DNA of 64,000 nucleotides from Selenomonas sputigena ATCC 35185 (GTDB taxonomy: Bacteria > Bacillota > Negativicutes > Selenomonadales > Selenomonadaceae). Shown here piece after piece: positions 17,159 through 25,435 of this stretch. A program made the position numbers and the translations under genes. The notes under the pieces were generated by a model that was not told the DNA's origin, did not search any database, and saw only the letters and a list, made by a program, of their open reading frames with translations. Location of the stretch: NCBI RefSeq assembly GCF_000208405.1, contig NC_015437.1:1357501-1421500 (forward strand), in the 5' to 3' direction. The first letter of the stretch is position 1. The number at the start of each line of letters is the position of its first letter.

Positions 17159-18397
17159 CTATTCAACATAGTGGCTGAAACTGCCGATGACGAGTTGCGG
17201 AAACTCCCTCTTGAGCCGTTCCAAAAACTCTCTAGCGCCGACCGCCTCGCCCTGCGCTTCGGGCATAATTTCAAGGAAGGCGTCGGGATCGACATTGAGG
17301 TTGCGCACCTGCACCATGTTGACGGGCAATTCGCAAAAGAAGCCGCGCCACGCTTCGAGTTCTTCGGCGCGGTCATTAAAGCCCGGGAAGAAGAGCATAT
17401 TGAGCGACACATATACGCCGTGCGAAAGCGCGTAGCGGATCGACTCCTTGACGTCGGCGAGCGTGTAATTGCTGCGGTAGTACGCCGCATAGCTCTCCTC
17501 GATGGCGCTGATGATGCTCACACGCATGGAGTCAAGACCGGCATCGACGATCTTTCGGATGCCCTCAGTATAGCCGGCATTCGTGTTGATGTTGATCTGC
17601 CCGCGCTTCGTCTCAGCGCGAATCAGGCGCTCGGCTGCCGCAATCGCATCCGCCGCAAGCGATGGCTCGCCCTCGCAGCCCTGTCCGAAGCTCACGATGG
17701 CGTCGGGCGCAGTCGAAAGGTGGTAGATGCCGACCTGCGCGATCTCCTCGGGCGTCGGGCGGAACGCGATGCGGCTCTGCGGCGAAGGACAGCACTCGGC
17801 GGGCTGCAGGGAGATGCAGCCGAAGCAGTTCGCGTTGCAGACAGGCGACGTCGGTATGCCCGCTTCCCAGCGACGGTAAAAGAGATTCTGCGCCGTGCAG
17901 CAGTGCCACTTCAAGGAGCAGCCCGCCACCTGCTCGACGATGCGGTTGCCCGGCAGATCCTTCTCGACGCGGCGCACGAGTTTCTTGAGCTCTCGCGTGT
18001 TGTAGTATACGGGATCCCACTTCGTATTCTCATCCGTATAGAGAGCCGCCGCATAGAGATCATCCTTATAGAGCACGACAGCCGTATAACCGTAGAGAGC
18101 GAGCCTTTCAGCCCCTTCCTCTCGCTGAAAGGCAGGAAGAAAGAGTCTCGTGTAGCCTGCAGGCAGGATGGCGGCGACGGCGCGTCCCGCCAGAGGCAGC
18201 ATTTCGCCAGTCGCCGTCATTCCCATCGCCGCGCGATCGGGCAGGAACATCAAGTCCGCCGACTCGGGCAGCGGAATGAGATCGGCAGGAGTAAGCGGCA
18301 AGAGCGTATTGCCCGAGCGCCCCAGTCCCGCGATGCCCGGCGCATCGAAGATCGCCCCATCCTCATCGGCGTAAAGCGCACGTATTTCCGCCTTCAT
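17159..18397 (-). CDS. Radical SAM protein of unknown function
   Basis: A 412-residue protein whose CxxxCxxC motif (CNANCFGC, near residues 185-192) lies in the middle, behind a roughly 180-residue N-terminal region. Just before the motif is a second cysteine group, GCSLKWHCC, which could hold another Fe-S cluster. GQGCEGEP replaces the usual GGEP-like segment, and NINTNAGY and VSLNMLFFPGFND follow as in other radical SAM folds. ATG at 18397 sits behind AGGAGGG and overlaps the pth stop as ATGA, so the two are translationally coupled. Substrate is unknown. It precedes the riboswitch promoter by about 45 bp and need not belong to the tetrapyrrole operon. Confidence 0.8.
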   Translation of the reverse strand: MKAEIRALYADEDGAIFDAPGIAGLGRSGNTLLPLTPADLIPLPESADLMFLPDRAAMGMTATGEMLPLAGRAVAAILPAGYTRLFLPAFQREEGAERLALYGYTAVVLYKDDLYAAALYTDENTKWDPVYYNTRELKKLVRRVEKDLPGNRIVEQVAGCSLKWHCCTAQNLFYRRWEAGIPTSPVCNANCFGCISLQPAECCPSPQSRIAFRPTPEEIAQVGIYHLSTAPDAIVSFGQGCEGEPSLAADAIAAAERLIRAETKRGQININTNAGYTEGIRKIVDAGLDSMRVSIISAIEESYAAYYRSNYTLADVKESIRYALSHGVYVSLNMLFFPGFNDRAEELEAWRGFFCELPVNMVQVRNLNVDPDAFLEIMPEAQGEAVGAREFLERLKREFPQLVIGSFSHYVE

Positions 18398-19050
18398 GCT
18401 TCGCCCTCCTGCCTCTCGGCCTGCGGTACAGCGCTGCTTTTCTCCGCGCTTTCCCTCTCCTGCGCTTCCTGCTTTGCCGCCTTCTTCCTGCGCGGGTTGT
18501 AGCGGTTCATCGCCATGTCGATGCCATCCGTCACGATGCACTCGACGGCGGGCAATAAATAAGAAATCGCCTCTTGAATCTTCGGCGCGTCGTCTGCGGG
18601 AAACGGCGCAAGCACATGCTTGACGACCGTCCAACCGGGCAAGGGTCGCCCGATGCCAATGCGCACGCGCGAGAAGTCCTCCGAACCGATGTGCGCGAGA
18701 AGCGACTTGATGCCGTTATGACCGCCCGCGCTTCCCTTGCGCCGCAGACGAATCGTGCCCGCTGCGATGTCCATGTCGTCGTGCGCGACGATCAAATCCT
18801 CAGGAGCGAGCTTGTACCAATCGAGCAGAGGGCCTACCGCGCGTCCGCTCTCATTCATATAGGTCAAAGGCTTGACGAGCAGCACCTTCTGTGCGCCGAT
18901 GCGCCCTTCGGCTGTAAGCGCGTTGAACTTCTCACGCCAAGCATCGACACCAAGTCTTTCAGCCAAGGCGTCGACAAGCATAAATCCGACATTGTGCTTC
19001 GTACGTGCATACTCCGCCCCAGGATTTCCGAGGCCGGCAATGATCTTCAT
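18394..19050 (-). CDS. pth: Peptidyl-tRNA hydrolase
   Basis: Pth releases tRNA from peptidyl-tRNAs that fall off the ribosome. The start IIAGLGNPG with N9, the catalytic-histidine segment TKHNVGF (H19), the KPLTYMNESG motif and HDDMDI are all present. The protein is 218 residues, about 30 longer than usual, because of a charged Lys/Glu/Gln-rich tail after the NRYNPRRK end of the core. The start codon is separated from its consensus promoter by an inserted MITE-like element, giving an unusually long leader. A radical SAM gene overlaps its 3' end by 4 bp. Confidence 0.95.
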   Translation of the reverse strand: MKIIAGLGNPGAEYARTKHNVGFMLVDALAERLGVDAWREKFNALTAEGRIGAQKVLLVKPLTYMNESGRAVGPLLDWYKLAPEDLIVAHDDMDIAAGTIRLRRKGSAGGHNGIKSLLAHIGSEDFSRVRIGIGRPLPGWTVVKHVLAPFPADDAPKIQEAISYLLPAVECIVTDGIDMAMNRYNPRRKKAAKQEAQERESAEKSSAVPQAERQEGEA

Positions 19051-19070
19051 CGTATTCCTCCGAATGTTTC

Positions 19071-19239
19071 TAAAGGAATCGCTGATAAAATGAAGTTGCC
19101 CAGATTTGCACAGATACGCTGTTCCTGTCTAGGAGACAAACCGCAGGCGTAGCAGTGGCTACGTCGAGGATTTGTCGACGACGAGAGGACAGTGTAGATG
19201 TGTGAAGATGGGTAGCTGAATTTATCAGTGCTTCCTTAA
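19071..19239. repeat. MITE-like inverted-repeat element, long form
   Basis: About 169 bp with imperfect terminal inverted repeats: TAAAGGAATCGCTGATAAA at one end and TTTATCAGTGCTTCCTTA at the other. Pairing continues inward for roughly 30 bp. No ORF for a transposase is inside. A shorter relative with the same ends lies at 19343-19414. It sits between the pth promoter and the pth start, so it is part of the pth leader RNA and would fold into a long hairpin. Confidence 0.7.
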
Positions 19240-19277
19240 ACCTCGCCGCAAAACGCTGCGGCAAGTCTGCTACCACG

Positions 19278-19306
19278 ATTCTACCGTATGAAATGCGCCT
19301 TGTCAA
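19278..19306 (-). promoter_or_regulatory. Promoter for pth
   Basis: TTGACA (19301-19306) and TAGAAT (19278-19283) are separated by exactly 17 bp on the minus strand. The distance to the pth start is about 230 bp, explained by the repeat element inserted between them. Confidence 0.75.
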
Positions 19307-19314
19307 AACAACCT

Positions 19315-19343
19315 TTGCGCACGAGGAAAAAAGCGGGTAGAAT
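19315..19343 (+). promoter_or_regulatory. Promoter for the C_GCAxxG_C_C gene
   Basis: TTGCGC (19315-19320) and TAGAAT (19338-19343) are separated by 17 bp. The short repeat element begins at the end of the -10 box, so the transcript would start inside the element. Confidence 0.55.
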
Positions 19344-19414
19344 AAAGGAAGCGCTGATAAATAAGGTCGCGCAGATGTGTGAAGATGGGCGGCTGAATTT
19401 ATCAGTGATTCCTA
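19343..19414. repeat. MITE-like inverted-repeat element, short form
   Basis: About 72 bp that share both ends and the internal segment GATGTGTGAAGATGGG with the element at 19071-19239, but lack its central part. The sequence TAGAA occurs on both flanks and may be a target-site duplication. It lies in the leader of the plus-strand gene at 19441. Confidence 0.65.
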
Positions 19415-19440
19415 TAGAAAATGCAAGGAGGAAAATCATC

Positions 19441-19836
19441 ATGAATCATCATCTAGAAGAAGCAAAACTTCTACGACAGGAGCCGGGCGGCCGTCACTAC
19501 AACTGTGCGCAGTCGCTCCTCGTGCCCTTTGTTGCCGAAATCGGCATGGAAAAAGAAGAAGCCGACGCTCTCGGCGCGTTCTTCGGCGCGGGCATGATGC
19601 ACGGATCCGCCTGCGGCACGCTGACCGCCGCGCTGATGATCCTCGGCAAAGCGGGCAAGGATAAGGAAACGGCGAAGAAGCTTGTTGACGACTTCCTCGC
19701 CGCCCACGGCACGACGGACTGCCGATGTCTTCTCGCCGCCGCAGAAGAAAAAGGCATTGCACGCAAAGAAAACTGTGACGGACTTGTTTTTGACATGTGC
19801 CAAAAGCTTGCGGCACTTCTGACTGAAACAAAGTGA
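19441..19836 (+). CDS. C_GCAxxG_C_C family redox-type protein
   Basis: A 131-residue protein with the family's spaced cysteines: NCAQS, GSACGTL, DCRC and NCDG...MC. The family is widespread in anaerobes and thought to hold a redox or metal centre; the reaction is not established. ATG at 19441 follows a perfect AGGAGG. It is the first plus-strand gene after the repeat-rich divergent region, with mutY 54 bp downstream. No signal peptide or membrane segment is visible, so it should be cytoplasmic. Confidence 0.82.
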   Translation: MNHHLEEAKLLRQEPGGRHYNCAQSLLVPFVAEIGMEKEEADALGAFFGAGMMHGSACGTLTAALMILGKAGKDKETAKKLVDDFLAAHGTTDCRCLLAAAEEKGIARKENCDGLVFDMCQKLAALLTETK

Positions 19837-19890
19837 CCCTATGCCGCTCATCCGTATCACAGCGCAGCACCATGACCAGAGGAGACTTCG

Positions 19891-21105
19891 ATGGCAAAAA
19901 GACCGCAGGAAAACATCTTGAAAAACATAGAAACGCTCGACGAGATCGCCGAGCCTCTCTTGCGCTGGTTTCATAGCGAAAAACGCGCACTGCCGTGGCG
20001 TGAGGAGCCTACACCGTACCGCGTGTGGGTGTCCGAGATCATGCTGCAGCAGACGCGCGTCGAGGCGGTCAAACCATACTTCGAACGCTTCGTCGCCGCG
20101 CTGCCCGACGTACGCGCTCTCGCCCGAGCTGATGAAAACACGCTGATGAAACTATGGGAAGGTCTCGGCTACTACAGCCGCGCGCGCCATCTGCAATCTG
20201 CCGCGCGTCTCATCTGCAGCGACCATGGCGGCGAGATCCCCGCGCACTTCGACGGCCTGCTCGCTTTGCCCGGCATAGGCCGCTACACAGCAGGTGCCGT
20301 CGCCTCCATCGCCTTCGGCGAGCGCCGTCCCGCCGTCGACGGCAACGTGCTGCGCGTCATCATGCGCCTCCTCGCCTGCCCGGCCGACATCTTGAAAGAG
20401 AGTACGAAGCGCGCTGTCGAGGAAGCACTGATCGCTCGCCTGCCCGAAGATGCCGGAAACTTCAACCAAGCCTTGATGGAGCTCGGCGCCCTCATCTGTC
20501 TGCCGCGCGGCGCAGCGCACTGTCCCTCCTGTCCGCTTGAACGCCTATGCCTCGCCAAGGAAGCCAATCTGCAGGCGGAATTGCCCCAAAAAACGCCGCC
20601 CAAAAGGCGGCGCACGGAAAAACTCACGATCTTCCTGCTGGCGAAAAACGATAAAATAGCCCTCGAAAAGCGTCCCGCACAAGGACTTCTCGCGGGGCTT
20701 TGGGGCTTCCCTGCCATGGAAGGACACCTCAAAAAGAAAGAAGCGGAGGAGGCGCTACAAGCCATCGGCCTTATCCCCGCAAAACTTCACGCACTCCCCG
20801 CCGCACAGCACATCTTCTCCCATATCACATGGCAAATGGTCGGTTGGCGCGTCGAACTGGCCGAGCCTTTGAGCAAAGGCGGGACGTCTGTTCCGACATC
20901 CGCACCTGCTTCAAGCGAAAGCACCACCCCAAATGCACAGCCTAAGCGCTTGCTGCTTCAAGAAGCTGCCTCCCCCTACGACATTCAGAAAAAAACGCCG
21001 CCCCTCCTCTGGGCGACAGCGCGGGAGATCGCCGACACATACAGCGTGCCCGCCGCCTACCGCAGCTATTTCCCGTATATCCGATCATCGGTTGAGCTGC
21101 CCTAA
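19891..21105 (+). CDS. mutY: A/G-specific adenine glycosylase
   Basis: MutY removes adenine mispaired with 8-oxoguanine. The helix-hairpin-helix region LPGIGRYTAGAVAS, the catalytic-acid segment RPAVDGNV and the LQQTRVEAV motif are all present. The Fe-S cysteines are C-x7-C-x2-C-x5-C (CLPRGAAHCPSCPLERLC), one residue longer in the first gap than the common C-x6-C. The C-terminal NUDIX-like domain, which recognises 8-oxoG, carries a Ser/Thr/Pro-rich insertion of about 30 residues near residue 335. Total length is 404 residues, somewhat long for the family. It ends before a bidirectional terminator. Confidence 0.95.
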   Translation: MAKRPQENILKNIETLDEIAEPLLRWFHSEKRALPWREEPTPYRVWVSEIMLQQTRVEAVKPYFERFVAALPDVRALARADENTLMKLWEGLGYYSRARHLQSAARLICSDHGGEIPAHFDGLLALPGIGRYTAGAVASIAFGERRPAVDGNVLRVIMRLLACPADILKESTKRAVEEALIARLPEDAGNFNQALMELGALICLPRGAAHCPSCPLERLCLAKEANLQAELPQKTPPKRRRTEKLTIFLLAKNDKIALEKRPAQGLLAGLWGFPAMEGHLKKKEAEEALQAIGLIPAKLHALPAAQHIFSHITWQMVGWRVELAEPLSKGGTSVPTSAPASSESTTPNAQPKRLLLQEAASPYDIQKKTPPLLWATAREIADTYSVPAAYRSYFPYIRSSVELP

Positions 21106-21149
21106 GCCATTGCTCGAAACTTCAGCGGCAATCTACCTCGTAAAAGTGA

Positions 21150-21192
21150 CAGGAGAATAAAAAGCGCTCTCTCCCGCGCTCTTTTTCTCCTG
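21150..21192. terminator. Bidirectional terminator
   Basis: AGGAGAATAAAAAGCGC is nearly complementary to GCGCTCTTTTTCTCCT around a short loop, between convergent mutY and the nucleotidyltransferase gene. A/T runs on both arms suit termination in either direction. Confidence 0.7.
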
Positions 21193-21196
21193 CATC

Positions 21197-21832
21197 TCAA
21201 TCCCACGATTCCACAAATTTCAAAGCGCGCTCATAGTCGCCGTACGTATCAATATCGCAAACACGAATCTTGATGCCCGGCAGAGGAAGATGCGGCTCAA
21301 GCTGGTTGTATACATTCCCTGAAGTATAGGCGATGTGCTCCCGCTTCAAACAGCACGGACCCGTCCATTCATAGTCTCCCGACTCCCGCGAAAAGGACAA
21401 GACCTCACCGCGCTCATTGACGCGCACGAAGATGGCGTCATCCGACATCTGATCCGCATAGGCGATCCATTCGCCCTCTGCACTCCAAAGCTTCTTCATA
21501 TCGTCAGGATGCACGAGAAGATCGCCGTCATACTCCAATGCGTAAGCATTGCCGTCCCTCGCCCCCAAGCAGTAACTCGCCCCCGTCTTCGTTTCAAAAT
21601 AACTGTGATTGAATACAAAGATCGCATCGGGACGATATTGACGAACCTCTTCGATAACGTCATGCGCCCCGAAACCGACGACGACACGGATATCCTCCGC
21701 CTCTTGGAAAAGCTCCAACTGCCAGCGGATCAAGGATTTCCCGTGGATGTTGATCAGAGCCTTCGTCGTCCCCAGCCCCAAACGCGAGCCGATGCCCGCG
21801 CAGCTTATAACAACTGATTTAGCTGCCTGCAT
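21197..21832 (-). CDS. Nucleotidyltransferase of sugar/alcohol-phosphate type
   Basis: A 211-residue NTP-transferase fold protein. The N-terminal nucleotide-binding loop is CAGIGSRLGLGTTKALI, followed by GKSLIRWQLELF and a DGDLLVHP metal-binding-like region. Relatives activate sugar phosphates, phosphocholine or glycerol phosphate as CDP- or UDP-derivatives for surface polymers. The start overlaps the HAD phosphatase gene by 28 bp, which is large but forced by the fold's first strand. With the phosphatase and the broken glycosyltransferase remnants upstream it looks like what is left of a surface-polysaccharide locus. Confidence 0.75.
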   Translation of the reverse strand: MQAAKSVVISCAGIGSRLGLGTTKALINIHGKSLIRWQLELFQEAEDIRVVVGFGAHDVIEEVRQYRPDAIFVFNHSYFETKTGASYCLGARDGNAYALEYDGDLLVHPDDMKKLWSAEGEWIAYADQMSDDAIFVRVNERGEVLSFSRESGDYEWTGPCCLKREHIAYTSGNVYNQLEPHLPLPGIKIRVCDIDTYGDYERALKFVESWD

Positions 21833-22404
21833 AATGCCACCTCATTCAACACGAGATAATCCGCCACGGAAATGACACTCGCCGTCGGTGCATGCGTAAG
21901 CCCCGAGGCGATGGCGACATCGGCAGCGCGCATCGCCTCAACGTCGTTGTTGCCGTCGCCGATGAAAACGACACGATGCCCCTCGGCGCGATACTTTTCG
22001 ACGACGCTCTCCTTCTTGAGGATATCTGTGAGCTTGACTACCTGATTATTCTCAATCTGCCCCTCAGAGCAATAGACCTCACAGCCCAGCCGCTCGACGA
22101 GCTTCGCGACCCAGCACGAAAGATTTCCCGTGGCGATGGCGCAGTTCTCACGATGCCGACGAATGAAGTCCGCTACCTCCTCATGGAGAGCCACATCCGC
22201 CAAAAGCACGTTGATTTCATCAATCGGCAGTTTTCCCAAGATAAAGACGCGGCGAATGAACGATTCGACGAAGGGAATATGCCCCATGACCGTCTGCTTC
22301 GTGAGCTTTTCAATCTCTTCTTCCACAGAGAAATGCTTGGCGATGATGGGAAGCGTTTCTTCCTTTGTGACCGTCCCGTCGAGGTCGAAGATAAATTTCG
22401 TCAT
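21805..22404 (-). CDS. HAD-family phosphatase (SerB-like)
   Basis: A 199-residue HAD hydrolase: motif I FDLDGTVTKEE with nucleophile D8, motif II in AIATGN, and motif IV GDGNNDVEAM. The cap and length resemble HAD-IB phosphatases such as phosphoserine phosphatase, but the substrate may be a phosphorylated sugar or alcohol given the adjacent nucleotidyltransferase. It starts 3 bp after the pseudogene's stop, with GGAG at good spacing. Its promoter would have been upstream of the decayed genes, so expression now may depend on read-through. Confidence 0.78.
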   Translation of the reverse strand: MTKFIFDLDGTVTKEETLPIIAKHFSVEEEIEKLTKQTVMGHIPFVESFIRRVFILGKLPIDEINVLLADVALHEEVADFIRRHRENCAIATGNLSCWVAKLVERLGCEVYCSEGQIENNQVVKLTDILKKESVVEKYRAEGHRVVFIGDGNNDVEAMRAADVAIASGLTHAPTASVISVADYLVLNEVALCRQLNQLL

Positions 22405-22407
22405 GAT

Positions 22408-22946
22408 TCAAACTCCAATCGCATGCACGATGTCGTCATAAATGAACTGCATCGCCGATTTGCCGTGATCGTCGGCATAGTCAAGAACTTGCCGGAAGAA
22501 ATTCTCCCGTGTCTCTCTCAGCGGATCGCTTTCCAGCAGCACGTCAAGAAAGTGCTCGACAGAAGCGGAGTCCGTTCCTGCCACACGATAGAGGACGGAA
22601 GCGATCGTCTCGCCAAACTCGTTGAAGCGTTCACCCTCACGCGTGAGGAACAACGCGGGCTTGTGAACGTACAAATACTCTGCCATAAACGATACGCTGT
22701 CGAGAATCATCGCATCCGAACTTGCAAAATACGCTAGATACTCGCCCATCACCACCTCAGCGTTCGGCAAAGCGTCCCAAGCGCGGCAATATGCGTCGTA
22801 CTCTTCCCATCGTCCGCTATAATGATTTCAAAAGAACAATTTTTCTGCCGCAGAATAGATTCCAACGTCAATCCCAGCTCTGTGTAATCGGGCTTGTACG
22901 TCGTGATGCAAACGGAAACAAGGAAAGGATATGTCTTCATTGACAA
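22408..22946 (-). pseudogene. Fused remnants of a GT2 glycosyltransferase and a CDP-glycerol-type transferase
   Basis: The 5' part encodes the start of a family 2 glycosyltransferase ([10 protein letters not shown], then [10 protein letters not shown] and FEIIIADDG). Just after that segment the frame changes, and the downstream part encodes the C-terminal end of a CDP-glycerol glycerophosphotransferase-like protein (SSDAMILDSVSFMAEYL, HKPALFLTREGERFNEFG). The first frame stops near 22749. The simplest explanation is a deletion that joined two neighbouring genes out of frame. The 3' frame could still be translated from a late ATG as about 120 residues but would lack the catalytic core. Confidence 0.7.
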
Positions 22947-23286
22947 ACACTCCGCCTCCTCTCATCAGCTTCTTCCATGTTAATCCATTGTACTTGGAAA
23001 AGCAAGCGACCATACGAAAAAGGAAATTATGCAATTTGCTATTGCAATCAAGCAAGTCCACAAGAATCTGCATCCATAGCGACGATTTCGTAAAGCTGCC
23101 GTCCGATCCGATTCATGCAGCAGCTTCTCATCTTTGCAGGGAAAAGGAGGCTTTGCGCGAATAAGGAAAAGAGCAAAATTTTAGCGTGAAGTCCCAAGAT
23201 GCCAAGCCGAAGGCGCAGTCCCATCGTCCGGGTTTATGCAAGGCGCGCAGTTACATGTTCAACACGAAGGCAGAAAGGTGGTTCCC
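22947..23286. other. Intergenic stretch without a recognised gene
   Basis: This 340-bp stretch is poorer in G/C than its surroundings and lies between the pseudogene and a divergent HAD gene. Short frames exist on both strands but none has recognisable content or a convincing ribosome binding site. It may be further debris of the deleted polysaccharide locus plus the promoter of the plus-strand gene. Confidence 0.5.
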
Positions 23287-23961
23287 ATGCAATATAAATC
23301 TGTGATTTTCGACCTCGACGGCACGCTCATCGACTCCTTGGAGGATTTGGCGGACAGCGTGAACCTCATGCTGGAAAGCTACGGCTTTCCCACGCACGAG
23401 GTCGAAAAGTACCGTTATTTCGTCGGCAATGGCTCCATGAAGCTCATAGAGCGTACGTTGCCGAAAGAGCAAGCGGCCTCTGCCGAATTTGTCGAAGAAG
23501 CCCTCGCGAAATACAAGGCGATCTACAAGGAACATCTGCTCCGAAAGACACACCCCTATCAAGGCGTGCAAGAAATTCTTGCAGAGCTGAAGAAACGCCA
23601 CATACCATTGGCAGTCTGCACGAACAAGCATAACGACGCGGCGCTGACCATCGTGAAGATGCTCTTCGGACAGAACACCTTCGACGAGGTGATCGGCGGC
23701 CGAATCGGTCATCCGAAGAAGCCCGATCCGAGTGTTCCTCTGGAGATTGCCGCAACTCTGGGAGCAAAGCCCGAAGAGGTCGCTTACTTGGGCGACACCT
23801 CGGTCGATATGGAAACCGCCGTACGCGCGAGATTCCTGCCCATCGGCGTTCTCTGGGGATTCCGTCCCGAGAAGGAGCTTATAGAAAGCGGCGCCAAGGT
23901 ATTGCTCAAAAAACCGTCGGAACTCTTGGAGAAGGTGGACATTGACGCCTGCAGCGTTTGA
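23287..23961 (+). CDS. gph: Phosphoglycolate phosphatase-like HAD hydrolase
   Basis: A 224-residue HAD phosphatase with motif I FDLDGTLIDS, the helical cap, motif II VCTNKH, motif III lysine in HPKKPDPS and motif IV LGDTSVDMETA. This matches the Gph/PGP group, which dephosphorylates 2-phosphoglycolate and related phosphates. Paralogues such as pyrophosphatase PpaX are similar, so the substrate is not certain. ATG at 23287 has AAAGGTGG upstream; an earlier in-frame start at 23236 has no such site. It is followed at 38 bp by rlmD. Confidence 0.82.
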   Translation: MQYKSVIFDLDGTLIDSLEDLADSVNLMLESYGFPTHEVEKYRYFVGNGSMKLIERTLPKEQAASAEFVEEALAKYKAIYKEHLLRKTHPYQGVQEILAELKKRHIPLAVCTNKHNDAALTIVKMLFGQNTFDEVIGGRIGHPKKPDPSVPLEIAATLGAKPEEVAYLGDTSVDMETAVRARFLPIGVLWGFRPEKELIESGAKVLLKKPSELLEKVDIDACSV

Positions 23962-23999
23962 GACGTGAATATTCGATGAAATCGAAGGAAAGAGAAGCG

Positions 24000-25376
24000 A
24001 TGAAAAAAGAAATCCCCGTGCAGCAGGGAAAAAAATACGAAATCACCATCCAAACGCTCGGCACGAGCGGCGAGGGCGTGGGACGCGCAGCAGACTTCAC
24101 CGTCTTCGTGCCTGACGCCCTGCCCGGCGAGCGCGTGCTCGCACGCATCGATGAGGTCAAGAAAACGTATGCACGCGGAAAACTTGTAGAGGTTTTGGAG
24201 AAAAGTCCTGAGCGCACAGAGCCTCCTTGTCCGATTTACGACTCATGCGGCGGCTGTCAGCTGCAGCACCTCTCCTACGGAGGGCAGCTGCACTGGAAGC
24301 GTCAGCAGGTCGTCGATGCAGTCGAGCGCATCGGAGGACTTTCCGGCATCGAGGTGCTGCCCGTTTTAGGTGCGAAAGAGCCGTGGCTCTACCGCAACAA
24401 GATGCAGTTTCCCGTAGGCAAAAAGCGCGGGAAAACCGTCATCGGCTGCTTTGCCAAAGGCTCGCATGACATCATCGACACGCGGGACTGTCGGATTCAA
24501 AAGGACGGCAACAACACCATCGTCAACGTCATGCGCGAGATTGTCGAGCGCCTGCACATTCCCGTCTACGATGAAGATCGCCACACGGGCGTCCTGCGCC
24601 ACATCGTCGGCCGCATCGGAGAAAACGGCGAGGCCATGGTCGTCCTCGTCACGGCGACGAAGGATCTGCCCAAAGCAAAAGAAATCACGCGCCTTCTCAG
24701 AGAGCGCGTGCCGAATCTCAAGAGCGTGCAGCAGAATATCCAAACGTACCGCAACAATGTCATATTGGGGCGCGAAACGAAACTCCTCTGGGGAAAGCCG
24801 ACGATTCCCGACCGCATCGGCAGACTGCGCTTTTCCATCTCGGCGCGATCTTTTTTTCAAGTCAATACGGAGCAAGCCGCCGTCCTCTACGAAAAGGCGC
24901 TTGAATACGCCGACCTCAGCGGCAAAGAGACCGTCATCGACGCCTACTGCGGTACGGGAACCATCACGCTCTTCCTGGCACAAAAAGCGCATCGCGTCTA
25001 TGGCATCGAGATCGTCAAGCCGGCGATTGAGGACGCGAAGAAGAACGCACGCGACAATCACATAAAGAATGCCGCTTTCCTCGTCGGCGACGCCACAGAG
25101 CTCATGCCGCGCCTCTGTCACGAAAACATTCGTCCCCATGTCATCGTCGTCGATCCGCCGCGCGCCGGCTGTACGGAAACCGTTTTGAAAACCTTCGCCG
25201 GCATGCGCCCCGACCGCATTGTCTATGTGTCATGCAATCCCGCAACGCTGGCGAGAGATCTAGCGATTTTGGCAAAACTCGGATATTCGGCAAGGGAAAT
25301 ACAGCCGGTAGACATGTTCCCGCAAACCTCACATGTAGAAGCAGTCACAAAACTCATCCGAAACGACTTGCTGTAA
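24000..25376 (+). CDS. rlmD: 23S rRNA (uracil-C5)-methyltransferase, RlmD/TrmA family
   Basis: A 458-residue SAM-dependent RNA m5U methyltransferase. It has an N-terminal TRAM domain, the [4Fe-4S] cysteines CPIYDSCGGC, the SAM loop DAYCGTGTITLFLA, the DPPRAG motif and the catalytic cysteine in YVSCNPATLARDL. I chose ATG at 24000, preceded by AAGGAAAGAG; ATG at 23976 would also be in frame. Whether the target is U1939, U747 or both cannot be told from sequence; Firmicutes often use one enzyme for both. It ends 6 bp before a long terminator hairpin. Confidence 0.93.
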   Translation: MKKEIPVQQGKKYEITIQTLGTSGEGVGRAADFTVFVPDALPGERVLARIDEVKKTYARGKLVEVLEKSPERTEPPCPIYDSCGGCQLQHLSYGGQLHWKRQQVVDAVERIGGLSGIEVLPVLGAKEPWLYRNKMQFPVGKKRGKTVIGCFAKGSHDIIDTRDCRIQKDGNNTIVNVMREIVERLHIPVYDEDRHTGVLRHIVGRIGENGEAMVVLVTATKDLPKAKEITRLLRERVPNLKSVQQNIQTYRNNVILGRETKLLWGKPTIPDRIGRLRFSISARSFFQVNTEQAAVLYEKALEYADLSGKETVIDAYCGTGTITLFLAQKAHRVYGIEIVKPAIEDAKKNARDNHIKNAAFLVGDATELMPRLCHENIRPHVIVVDPPRAGCTETVLKTFAGMRPDRIVYVSCNPATLARDLAILAKLGYSAREIQPVDMFPQTSHVEAVTKLIRNDLL

Positions 25377-25382
25377 AAAGGA

Positions 25383-25422
25383 GGGGCAGTGCATGAGTCA
25401 GATCCGACTCATGCACTGCCCC
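25383..25422. terminator. Bidirectional terminator, perfect 17-bp stem
   Basis: GGGGCAGTGCATGAGTC and its exact complement GACTCATGCACTGCCCC flank a six-base loop between convergent rlmD and gatB. U-tracts are weak, but the stem is unusually long and stable. Confidence 0.8.
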
Positions 25423-25435
25423 TTCAAACACTTTA

